From Thermoplasmata archaeon (GTDB lineage Archaea > Thermoplasmatota > DTKX01 > JAHFTX01), in assembly GCA_023265395.1 (NCBI GenBank), contig JAHFTX010000001.1:1-64000 (forward strand): a stretch of DNA of 64,000 nucleotides, given 5' to 3'. Under the pieces are notes generated by a model. That model ran no database searches, had not been told where the DNA came from, and was given only the letters and a program-made list of their open reading frames with translations. The position numbers were made by a program, and so were the translations under genes. Of the stretch, positions 52,884 through 62,300 are shown piece after piece; the stretch's first letter is position 1; each line of letters begins with the position of its first letter.

Positions 52884-52889
52884 CTTAAA
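52884..52889 (-). promoter_or_regulatory. TATA-like element between the MTAP-like and NHL-protein genes
   Basis: CTTTAAG on the minus strand is centred about 27 nt before GTG 52859. The near-symmetric TTAA core could also serve the plus-strand gene at 52937. Confidence 0.4.
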
Positions 52890-52936
52890 GGAAAGTACCC
52901 GCGAGGCGAATCCCGCCCCCTGCCTTTTTCTACCTC

Positions 52937-55900
52937 GTGCTCGCATGCACGGCTGGTAGGGGGAGAGCCTTGGCTATCGACTTTCTGAGTGTCTCGAAGG
53001 CTTCACAATCGCGGTTCGTCTGGTCGGGCCGTGGGGTCGTTGGAGCCCGACTCCTCCTTGCATGTTCACTCTTGTTCCTGACGGTGCCAGTGTCCGCCAT
53101 AGAGGTGCACGCTCCCCTTGGCGAGATCTCCGACCCATTGACGATCTACCTTCCCTCGGCGGTCGTTGGAGGACCGAACCCCCTCAATGTCTCCCTCCCC
53201 CAGCCGGGGATCATCCAATCCTTTCACTTGACGGTCGGTACCCCCGATGACGTCAATCAGTCACCCCTCGCGGCTACCCTTCAGGTGGATGGACTCGAGA
53301 CTCCCTCTTGGTCATTTGGGGGCCAGGGGCTCGGGGCGCTGGGATACCAGCAAGGTTTCGAGGATGGATCGTCCGCGAAGGAAGGGAGCATCGATGGCAC
53401 CGGGATGGCCATCTCCTTCCTCTTGCCAAGAGAGGCGTTGAGCGTAGACGCACGGCTCCAACTGAGCCCCGCAGTACCGAGCGAGGCATGGTGGGACTTG
53501 AATTGGTCTTGGCGCAGCGGCATGGTCATAGAGCCCTCCAATGGCCGCGATCAATCTCCACAAGTGGTCGAAGTGGGTGTCTCCGTGAGCGACCTCCCCT
53601 TGACAGACCCTCGAGCCGAACTGCGGATGACCTGGGTCGACCCCGCAAGTGGCGTCGAAGAACTGATTCCCTGCCAGGTCCATCAGACGCTCCCAGCGAC
53701 CGCACCCTTCGACGAGGTAGCCATCCTCTTCGAGGTGCCGCCTCTGGAAGCCGATGGGAGCCAACAGTTCTGGCTCTACGGGGGAAACCCAGGGGCCATC
53801 CCCCTGGCGGAACCACCGGATTACCATCCGGATGCCATCGTCCACAATATCGAGATCGGACGTCCGACCGCGCTGACGCTGCAGGCGGCCGGTGGCACCG
53901 GGCCCTTCGCCTTCGACCACCCCCAGGAGGCCACCCTCGATCTCGATGGCACCCTCTTCGTCGCTGACACCATGAACGATCGCGTGCTGTCCTTGGCCCC
54001 GGACCTGCAGACTTCGAGTCAATGGGGACAGACCGACACCTGCGGGACGGGAGAGCTCCTCCTGTGTGCACCCAGTGGGATCGAACTCCTCCCCACCGGG
54101 CTGATCGCGGTCGTGGACAAGGGTGACACCGCGAATGCCGGCCATCGGGTGGTATTCTACGATGAAGCCCGTGAGGAGCCCCCGACGATGTGGTTGGGGG
54201 ACAACGGCACCCCGGGGAACTTCAACTGGCGGTTCGACCGCCCCACCTCCATCGCCGGGGATCCGACGGATTCCTACCCCTTGCTCGTCGCAGATACCAA
54301 CAACCATCGGCTTTTGTGGTTCGACGACCTCGTGAACCGTGGTTCCGAGGGGCAGATTGGGCAGACCGACGTCAGCGGCTCTGACCTCTCTCACTTCAAT
54401 CACCCCGCTGGGGTCACGATAGACGGCACGGGGATGCTCTTCGTCGCAGATCAGGACAACAGCCGCGTGTTGGCATTCGCCCAGCCGACAGATCCGATGG
54501 CCATCGGGGCTGACGGCTCGGGCCTGCTGTCGACACCCAGGGATGTCGCAACGGTCGACGACCACCTCCTCCTGGTTAGCGATCCGGCGCGACATGTCAT
54601 CCGGGAGTTCGAGTACGACTTGATCAATGGTCTTACACTGGCGGGGACCCGAGGGAGCGTCGATGCCGAGGGACTGCAACCAGACCAGTTCTCGGCACCC
54701 CAGGGGATAACTGTCTCCTCAGGGGGGACCATCATCGTAGCCGACACCGGGAACAGTCGGGTGATACTCTTCCAGCCGCTCCATGCGACCCAGCTTGCGA
54801 CGCAAGAGCGGCCAGTGCCGACCGATGTCGCCGTCGTCTCGGTTGGAGGGATGCACGCCGTGTCTGAACCGATTGTCGACAGCATTGAGATCGATCTGAG
54901 TGAATTGCTCTCCCTGACCCCTCCAGAAGAGGAGTTCGAAGACGGTTTCGGCAACGAATTCGCCCAATACCTGCTGACCCTCTCCGGCACCGGCGACTCC
55001 CCCGTGCACCTTGGCCTCACTATCACATATTCATGGGAGCGGACCCTCGACCTCACCGACGACCTGCAAAGGGGCCTGGAGGCCTCCTTTGCCCAGATCC
55101 CCCCCGTCGTGGGGGGCGAAGTGCGGATCATCCCGATTCGGGGGAGTTCGACCAACGACGGTCGTATGACCATCTCGAACCCCACACTCCTGGTGGACCT
55201 GCCACCCCTGTCGTTGCGCCCATGGCCGACCGAGGTCACGCTCCTCGAGGATTCAGCGCCCACAAGCCTGATCGAACTCGATGAACTCGTCGGCGATCTC
55301 GAAGGAGACCTCAATTGCACCATCCTGAGAGGCCAGGACCTCGATAGCCGTGTCCAGGTGGAGCTGACCGCCGACGGGGGGTTGAGGGTCAACCTCTCCG
55401 CGGCGGCAAACCTCACCGGCAGCGGAACGTTGCGGGTGCGGTGTCTCGATTCGGAGGGCCAACCCTGGGAGAGCGCGCCCTTCGCCCTCGTCATCATCCC
55501 TGTAAACGACCCGCCGGTCCTCACCCGACCACAGTTCATCCCTGCTGCTGAAGTGGGAAGACCCTGGCACCTGCAGATTCCCTTCACGGATGCAGAGGGA
55601 GGTGAGTTCTCCCTCGAAACGATCGACGGTCCGGCTTGGATGGATGGCCGGGTGATAGCAGACGATGGTGTCGTCGACCTCTCAGGAACACCCGATGCCT
55701 CTTCGGTAGGTACCCTTCCCATCGAACTAACGGTGAACGATGGTAGCGACCTCGGCCAGTTGGCCTTCTCTATCAATGTGACCTGGCCAGGTGGGGCAAC
55801 CATCAAGCCAATCGGGTGGATCCCGCATCCCTCGACGACCGAGGCGTTTCCTGGCGAAGAGGTCACCATCGCCCTGCAGACCGAAGATGCGACAGCTGAG

Positions 55901-57118
55901 ACAACCTACTCCCTCGACTCAGCATCCCCTGCTGGGGCGCGCTTGGTCCCTCAGGGTTTGGGGGTCCTGCTGTCGTGGTCACCTACCCTCGATGATGTGG
56001 GGGACCACGTTTTCAACGTCACCGCCACTGAACGCGGTGTCCTCGGGTCAACGGTTCTCTCGGTCATGGTCCGCACTCCTGACCCCATGTTCCTGAGGAT
56101 CTCTGGCATCACGCAGGGGGCTCGAACCAACCGCACGCCCCTCGCTGAGGTACGAGTCACTGTGCCCCAGGGAACCCTCACCGAACTCTGGTATACGATC
56201 GAGGGAGGCCCCGCGACCCCCTTGCCGCTCCTTGAGTCGCAGCAGGTCCAGATCAACTTGGGCCAGCGGGACGGTTTCGTCCACATCCGTTTCCATGCGA
56301 GTTCCTCGACAGGACGTGAGGTCGAACAAGCCTTCCTCGTGGAGGTCGGGGGGGGCGACCAGGCGTCCTTCCCGAGTCGGTTGGCAATGCTCGGCCCGGT
56401 GAGCCTGTGGTGGCTCGTCCTGGTGGGCGTGCTTGGCCTGTGCCTCGTCGCGGTACTGCTGCGTCGGCGCCGGGGGAATCCGCGTGCCAAGGCTGGTGGC
56501 GCTTCCACCAGCCCCCGCAAGGATGGAGAAAGACTACACCGCTCAGCGACAGAGGAGAGCAGCGCCGTCGTCGGCGCCGCGAGTGTCGAAGGGGTCGTCT
56601 TGTGCTACCACGACGGACGGCTCCTGGGGAGTTCGGGGTGCGCAGATGAACAGACGGGTCCTGGTTTCGACCGCATCATCGAGGGAATCGCAAGGGCCAT
56701 CCAGGACCCATCGGCGGACCTGAGCGCGGTCCGAGAAACCGGGGGGATCCACCTCCTGATCAACCGCGGCAGCCAGATGTACCTCGCCACCGCCCTGCAT
56801 GGCCCTCTAGGACCAGGTGCTGATGGACGGATCCGTTCGTTGGCCAATGACCTCTTGGAGGGCGTACTCCAATGCAATCGAAAGACGCTCAAGGCATGGA
56901 GCGGGGACTACGCCCTCCTCCCTGGGGTCGCCCCGGCCCTAGTCGCCTATCGAGCGGCAGTCCAGTCGATCCTGGCGGGACCCTCCCCCGAGGGAATCAG
57001 GTCCGACCGCGTTCACCTCCTTGGACAGATCGAGCGGCAGTTCCTCCAGGGGCGACTGACTTCTGACGACTACCGGGTATACAAGCAGGTGTTGACCCGC
57101 GGCGGCGGACGCGAATGA
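52937..57118 (+). CDS. Large membrane-anchored surface protein with NHL repeats and a cytoplasmic domain
   Basis: A 1393-residue protein. A signal peptide (LLLACSLLFLTVPVSA) ends near residue 54. A DUF2341-like segment (WWDLNWSWRSGMVIEP) lies near 185-285. NHL/beta-propeller repeats follow (GTLFVADTMNDRVL, LLVADTNNHRLLWF, GMLFVADQDNSRVLAF, TIIVADTGNSRVILF; about 310-610), then Ig/cadherin-like domains (for example VNDPPVLTRP). One membrane helix (LWWLVLVGVLGLCLVAVLL, about 1155-1175) with RRRRG leads to a cytoplasmic part: VVLCYHDGRLLGSSG, INRGSQMYLATALHG, and a final SHOCT-like hairpin QIERQFLQGRLTSDDYRVYK. Probably a surface receptor or adhesin that signals inward. The start is GTG 52937 or TTG 52970. 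Confidence 0.83.
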   Translation: MLACTAGRGRALAIDFLSVSKASQSRFVWSGRGVVGARLLLACSLLFLTVPVSAIEVHAPLGEISDPLTIYLPSAVVGGPNPLNVSLPQPGIIQSFHLTVGTPDDVNQSPLAATLQVDGLETPSWSFGGQGLGALGYQQGFEDGSSAKEGSIDGTGMAISFLLPREALSVDARLQLSPAVPSEAWWDLNWSWRSGMVIEPSNGRDQSPQVVEVGVSVSDLPLTDPRAELRMTWVDPASGVEELIPCQVHQTLPATAPFDEVAILFEVPPLEADGSQQFWLYGGNPGAIPLAEPPDYHPDAIVHNIEIGRPTALTLQAAGGTGPFAFDHPQEATLDLDGTLFVADTMNDRVLSLAPDLQTSSQWGQTDTCGTGELLLCAPSGIELLPTGLIAVVDKGDTANAGHRVVFYDEAREEPPTMWLGDNGTPGNFNWRFDRPTSIAGDPTDSYPLLVADTNNHRLLWFDDLVNRGSEGQIGQTDVSGSDLSHFNHPAGVTIDGTGMLFVADQDNSRVLAFAQPTDPMAIGADGSGLLSTPRDVATVDDHLLLVSDPARHVIREFEYDLINGLTLAGTRGSVDAEGLQPDQFSAPQGITVSSGGTIIVADTGNSRVILFQPLHATQLATQERPVPTDVAVVSVGGMHAVSEPIVDSIEIDLSELLSLTPPEEEFEDGFGNEFAQYLLTLSGTGDSPVHLGLTITYSWERTLDLTDDLQRGLEASFAQIPPVVGGEVRIIPIRGSSTNDGRMTISNPTLLVDLPPLSLRPWPTEVTLLEDSAPTSLIELDELVGDLEGDLNCTILRGQDLDSRVQVELTADGGLRVNLSAAANLTGSGTLRVRCLDSEGQPWESAPFALVIIPVNDPPVLTRPQFIPAAEVGRPWHLQIPFTDAEGGEFSLETIDGPAWMDGRVIADDGVVDLSGTPDASSVGTLPIELTVNDGSDLGQLAFSINVTWPGGATIKPIGWIPHPSTTEAFPGEEVTIALQTEDATAETTYSLDSASPAGARLVPQGLGVLLSWSPTLDDVGDHVFNVTATERGVLGSTVLSVMVRTPDPMFLRISGITQGARTNRTPLAEVRVTVPQGTLTELWYTIEGGPATPLPLLESQQVQINLGQRDGFVHIRFHASSSTGREVEQAFLVEVGGGDQASFPSRLAMLGPVSLWWLVLVGVLGLCLVAVLLRRRRGNPRAKAGGASTSPRKDGERLHRSATEESSAVVGAASVEGVVLCYHDGRLLGSSGCADEQTGPGFDRIIEGIARAIQDPSADLSAVRETGGIHLLINRGSQMYLATALHGPLGPGADGRIRSLANDLLEGVLQCNRKTLKAWSGDYALLPGVAPALVAYRAAVQSILAGPSPEGIRSDRVHLLGQIERQFLQGRLTSDDYRVYKQVLTRGGGRE

Positions 57119-57212
57119 CCCCCCTTCGGGGCTCCACCGCACGAACTACGCTAGCCTCAGCCTTTTTGGGGGAGGGGGACAATGGCTCAGGCCGGGCGGA
57201 GAGGGCAGACCG

Positions 57213-57836
57213 ATGTCGGCACGAATCAGCTGGGACAGGTATTTCGTCAACATCACACGAGATGTGGGCGAACGGTCGACCTGTGACCGTCGGCACATCG
57301 GAGCAGTCATCACCAACGTGTCCCATGAGATTGTTGCGACAGGGTACAATGGCAACCCACGGGGGATGAGTCATTGCGCGACGATTGGTTGCATCCGTAA
57401 CGAGCTCAACATTCCCAGCGGTACGCGCACCGAGATCTGCACAGCCGTCCATGCTGAACAGAACGCCTTGCTGCAGGCAGGTCGTGCGTCCTTCGGGGGG
57501 ACGCTCTATTGCGCCGTCCAACCCTGCAACGTCTGTGCGAAGATGATCATCAATGCTGGGATTCGCCGCGTGGTCTACCTCGACCCCTACCCCGAGACCA
57601 TGGGGGTCGACCTGATGGTTGCTCTCGGCCTGGAAGTCGAGCGTTACTACTTGGAGGAGGACCGTGTGGAACGAATCACGACCTTCCAGCAGAGCTTGGG
57701 TGCCGAGGACTCGTTGCAGCGTGCCAAGGAGGCTGCCGCAGGTGTCGGCGGCAAGCCGCTGCGCATCTACGACTCATTGGCCAACCTTGGTACGGCGCCC
57801 CAGGTGCGTCGCGAGGGCAATCAGGGTGGGTCCTGA
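57213..57836 (+). CDS. dCMP deaminase
   Basis: A 207-residue zinc deaminase: SWDRYFVNITRDVGERSTCD opens the fold, AVHAEQNALLQAG has the catalytic HAE, and CAVQPCNVCAKMIINAG the zinc cysteines. GYNGNPRGMSHC is typical of dCMP/cytidine deaminases of the ComEB type. It makes dUMP for thymidylate synthesis. The C-terminal 50 residues extend past the usual domain. The last 16 bases overlap convergent hisIE. The 94-base gap upstream holds a short hairpin (CCCC-CTTC-GGGG) just after the NHL-protein stop. Confidence 0.92.
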   Translation: MSARISWDRYFVNITRDVGERSTCDRRHIGAVITNVSHEIVATGYNGNPRGMSHCATIGCIRNELNIPSGTRTEICTAVHAEQNALLQAGRASFGGTLYCAVQPCNVCAKMIINAGIRRVVYLDPYPETMGVDLMVALGLEVERYYLEEDRVERITTFQQSLGAEDSLQRAKEAAAGVGGKPLRIYDSLANLGTAPQVRREGNQGGS

Positions 57837-58501
57837 CGAAGCCTCACATCCTGCGTCCGCCTCGGGTTGTGGCGTTGTGCCAACGTCGCCCAGACGTCCT
57901 GGAGATCGATTCCTTCGACGTGGAGGACCACGAGCAAGTGATAGAGGAGGTCTGCCGCCTCCTCACAGGTCCGGTCTTGCCCTTGGTGACCTGCTGCGAT
58001 GACCACCTCGATCGCTTCCTCTGCGACCTTGCGCAGGGCCAGGGCTCTGTCACCGACCAGTCGCGCGGTGTAGGAGTCCCCGGGAAGTTCGCGGGACCGC
58101 TGGGTGATTACCTCGAGGAGCGTGCCGAGGATACGCACATCTTCTGGGACCTCAAGAGGCTCATCGAGTGTCGGATCGAAACACGTCAATGCCCCGGTGT
58201 GGCACGCTCCCACACCTTCCTGCCGTACGGTCGCGAGCAGCGTGTCAGAGTCGCAATCGGCGACCAGCGAGACCAGACGTTGGTACGATCCTGTGGTCTC
58301 CCCCTTGTGCCAGAGATTCCCGGTGCGGCGACTGTGGTAGTGCATCTCCCCTGATGCCAAGGTAGCCTCGAGGGCCTGCCGGTCGGCCCACGCAACCATC
58401 AAGACCCTCCCGGACGCGGCATCCTGGGTGACCACAGGAATCAGTCCACGCTCATCGAGGCGGAGCCGCTCGAGGTCCGTGGCACTGCGGATCGCGCTCA
58501 A
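57821..58501 (-). CDS. hisIE: Bifunctional phosphoribosyl-AMP cyclohydrolase / phosphoribosyl-ATP pyrophosphatase
   Basis: A 226-residue fusion for histidine biosynthesis steps 2 and 3. The HisI part (about 1-115) has [18 protein letters not shown] and the zinc site [20 protein letters not shown]. The HisE part (about 120-215) is the all-helical MazG-like fold with [13 protein letters not shown] and [14 protein letters not shown]. The start overlaps the hisF stop by 4 nt. Confidence 0.95.
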   Translation of the reverse strand: MSAIRSATDLERLRLDERGLIPVVTQDAASGRVLMVAWADRQALEATLASGEMHYHSRRTGNLWHKGETTGSYQRLVSLVADCDSDTLLATVRQEGVGACHTGALTCFDPTLDEPLEVPEDVRILGTLLEVITQRSRELPGDSYTARLVGDRALALRKVAEEAIEVVIAAGHQGQDRTCEEAADLLYHLLVVLHVEGIDLQDVWATLAQRHNPRRTQDVRLRQDPP

Positions 58502-59286
58502 GTCCTCACCCCCGCGGTCCTGCGCCTTGGAGGCGGTCGGACCTCGATGCCCGAACGCGCAAGGGACTGCTTGAGGTCAGAGATGCGGACCACCGAGTCG
58601 TGGAACACCGAAGCGGCAAGCGCTGCCGAAGCATCGGTGCCTTCGAAGACCTCACTGAAGTGCTGGATCCTCCCCGCTCCGCCACTGGCGACCACCGGGA
58701 CATCCACCGCCTCGGTGACGGCACGCACCAGCGCGAGATCGAATCCTTCGGCCGTCCCATCACGGTCCATCGAAGTCAAGAGAATCTCTCCTGCGCCCGC
58801 CCGAGCCCCTTGTACCGCCCACTCGACTGCCTCGAGGGACGTTCGAGTGCGGCCTCCGTGCGTGTAGACCACAAAATGGGCCCCTTCCCGTCGCGCGTCG
58901 ATGGCGAGGACGATGCATTGGGCGCCGAACTGCTCTGCACCTTCCTTGAGCAAGGAGGGCCGCTGGACTGCAGCAGTGTTGATAGCGACCTTGTCCGCAC
59001 CGGCGGTCAGGGTCTGTCGGACATCGGTGGTGCTGCGGATTCCCCCGCCGACGGTCAGAGGGATGAATAACTGCTCGGCGGTCCGCTGCACGACATCGAG
59101 CATGGTCCGCCGCCCTTCTGGTGAGGCACCGATGTCGAGGAAGACGACTTCATCAGCACCCTCACGATCATAGCGGGCCGCAAGCTGGGCTGGATCACCC
59201 TTGTCACGAAGGCCTGCAAACTTGACTCCCTTGACTACCCGCCCATCCTTGACATCCAAGCACGGGATGATCCGTCGCGCTGCCAC
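58498..59286 (-). CDS. hisF: Imidazole glycerol phosphate synthase cyclase subunit
   Basis: A 262-residue (beta/alpha)8 enzyme. [18 protein letters not shown] contains the first catalytic Asp and LAIDARREG the second; TVGGGIRS and [10 protein letters not shown] form the phosphate sites. It works with the HisH amidotransferase, which is not in the window. The start is GTG 59286. It is upstream of and coupled to hisIE. Confidence 0.95.
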   Translation of the reverse strand: MAARRIIPCLDVKDGRVVKGVKFAGLRDKGDPAQLAARYDREGADEVVFLDIGASPEGRRTMLDVVQRTAEQLFIPLTVGGGIRSTTDVRQTLTAGADKVAINTAAVQRPSLLKEGAEQFGAQCIVLAIDARREGAHFVVYTHGGRTRTSLEAVEWAVQGARAGAGEILLTSMDRDGTAEGFDLALVRAVTEAVDVPVVASGGAGRIQHFSEVFEGTDASAALAASVFHDSVVRISDLKQSLARSGIEVRPPPRRRTAGVRT

Positions 59287-59342
59287 GGCTCGACGAAGTG
59301 GCCAGCTCCCATAAGCGTGTCGTGGGTGACCGCGACTGGACG

Positions 59343-62300
59343 TCAGGAGAAGGAATCCTCAGAAGGCTCTGCTTGAGAGGCCATCACCCGCGCAACCTTC
59401 TCCAAGCGCGGGATTCGCTGCTGGATCCGGTCATTGCAGACCGAACGGTTGCGCACGAGGTCAGGGTCCCGAGGTGTGAGGGCCAACGCTCGGTCGTAGG
59501 CGAGGAGCGCCTCATCCAATCGTCCAAAGAGTTCCAGGAGGCGGCCCTTGTTGTGCCAGACCTCCGCCAGACCATCGTCGAGGGAGATTGCCTGGTCGAA
59601 GCAGGCCATGGCATGCCTATGTCGACGCAAGGATGCCAGGACCGCTCCTCGGTTGTTGAGGATCCGGGGATTGTTCCGATCGAGACCAAGAGCGAGGTCG
59701 AAGCAGCGCAACGCGTGTGCTCGCTCCCCCAGGGCAGCCAGGACCCGCCCCTTCTCCGCCCAGGCCTCGGGGTCCTTTGGGGTCAGGGTGGTCGCCCGTT
59801 CAAAACACTGGAGGGCGCGTTCATCGCTCTGGGCCTTGGTCAGCGCCTTGCCCAGGTTCATCCAGGCGAGGGCATCGTGATTGTCGGCCTCCAAGGCCTT
59901 GTAGTAGCAACCGACGGCCGCAGGATACTCCCCTAGGTCGTAGAGCACCGTCCCCTCATCGAGCCAGGCGTCCCGATCCTCGGGGCGTAGGGTGGTGGCC
60001 CGCTGATAGTACTTGAGTGCATCCTGGTAGAGGAGGAGATCGTGCAGCGCTGCTGCCTTGTGGTAGAGGCTCTCGACATGGTTGCGCTCGAACGTCAGCG
60101 CCTCATCGTACGAATCGAGGGCCCGCGCATGTTCCCCCAGCCGTAGGTACGCCTCGGCACGCTCATCGTAGGCCCCCGCATCACTGGGGTCGGCCTTGAT
60201 GGCCTGTTCGAAGGCATCGATGGACTCCTCAGGACGTTTGAGCAGCAACAAGGTCGATCCGCGGTTTCGGTGGGCGCGCGCCGCTGTGGGCTCGAGTTCG
60301 ATGGCGCGGTCGAAGCAATCGATGGCCTCCTCGATCTCCCCACTGGAGATGAGGAGCTCGCCGCGGGCGTTCCATGACTCGACCAGACGAGGATCGAGCT
60401 CAAGCGCCCGCGCGAATGCTGCAAGGGATTCGGGAGCCTGTTCTCGCTTGCGTTGGATCATGGCGTGCTGCTGCCAAGCTTGGGCAGAGTTGGGGCTGAC
60501 CTGGAGCGCGCGCGCACTGGCTTTGACTGCGCGGGTGAGGTCGCCAGCGCGGTCGAGGGCCATCGACCGATTGATCCATGCCTCGACATTGGTCGGGTCG
60601 AGTTGCACGACCCTGCTGAAACAATGCAACGCGGCCCGCAGGTCGCCGGAGTCCGCATATGCTCGGCCCTTGCAGTTCCAGGCGGTAGCGTAGTACTCGT
60701 CCAACCGTAGGGCCGTGTCGAAACAGGGGAGACCTTCTTTTGACCGGTTCATCCGCAGCAGGACGCTGCCGCGGGCGACCCAACCCTCCTTGTTGCTGGG
60801 ATCCAACGTCACGGCGTGCTGGAGTGCCTCAAGTGCGGGCTGGAGTTGGCCCCCGCGCTGCAGAAGGTCGCCCTTGATGTACCACGCGCCCGAGAGCTGC
60901 GGGTCCTGCGCCAATGCGCGGTCGACCGATTCGAGGGCCTCGGTGAAGCGGCCGAGGTTGTACAGCGCCTGGCCGCGATGGCCCCACGTCAGGGCGCCGC
61001 CTTGCGGGTCGAGGGCTATCGCCTTGTCGAAACTCTCCACGGCTTGGAGGTCCCTTCCTTGGAGATGCAGGACACTTCCCCGCTCCCGCCACGCCCCCAC
61101 GTGCTGGGGGTCGATTCGCGTGATGGATTCGAAAGAGGTGAGGGCCCCATCGGGACGTCCGAGTTTGGCCAAGGCCCGCCCATGACTGAAGAGGATAGAC
61201 ACCTCCGTCGGGTCCTTGGCGAGCGCCTCCTCGAGCAGCGGGAGCGCTTCTTCAATGCGCCCAAGGCGATCGTAGAGGTCGATCGTCGCTTGCCAGGCCT
61301 CACGGTGGTGAGGGGCAAGGGTGAGGGTCGCACGGTAGGCAGCCAGGGCCTCATCGGTCCGATCCAGGCGCTCGAGGATGCGTCCTCTCCGGAACAGAGG
61401 CCCGGGATCCTGCTGGCGGACCTCTTGGAGGCGCTCGAGGGCACGGAGGGCCTCCTCCCAGCGCTCGAGGTCCTCGAGGACGGCGGCACGGTCTGCGAGG
61501 AGGTCAGCGTCGGTGGGATTGGTCCGAAGGAGCTTGTCGTAGCAGCGGAGCGCCTCAAGGGGTTCGTCCACGCGGCGGTACAGGACCCCCTTCCACCGCC
61601 ACGCCTCCTCATCATTGGGTAGGAGGCGGAGCACCTCGTTGTAGGCACGGATCGCCTCAGGATCCCGTCCGAGGACCCGCAGGGCCGTCGCCTTGTTCCT
61701 CCAAGGCTCGAGCAGATCGGGTTGGATGGCCAAGGCTTGCTCGTAGGCGTCGATCGCCTGCTGGTACTGCTCGAGCTGGAAGTGTGCATTCCCCAAGGCG
61801 TTGCATACCGGCCCGTCCCTGGAGCGACCCTCGTACTGCTCCAGGAGCGGGATCGCCTCGGAGAATCGCCCCAGGTGATAGTGGCACAGTCCCAGCTGAC
61901 GAACGACATCTCCCAAGGCAGGATCGAGCAAGCGAGCGCGGGAGAGTGGGTCGACGGCAGATCCGTAGTCCAAGCCCTCGAACCGCAGGTCACCCAGCTC
62001 CGCCCAGGCGGCTGCAAGAGCCCGGTCTAGCTGGGTTGCGCGCTCGAGGGCGGCTTCGGCGAGGGCTCGCTCACCCAGCAGCTTGAGCACCTTCCCCTTC
62101 TTGAGCCACGGGCGTGCGTTGGATGGTTGCCGCTGAATCGTTCGGTCGAAGCAGGAGAGCGCCTCTCGGAGACGACCCGCCCCCATCAGAAGATCCTCGT
62201 AGCGGCCCCAGGCCTCGTCATTGCCGGGGTTGAGCGTGGTCACCTTCGCCAGCGCGTCGATCGCCTCGCTGGTGGCGCCTGTCGCCTCGAGCGCGCGCGC

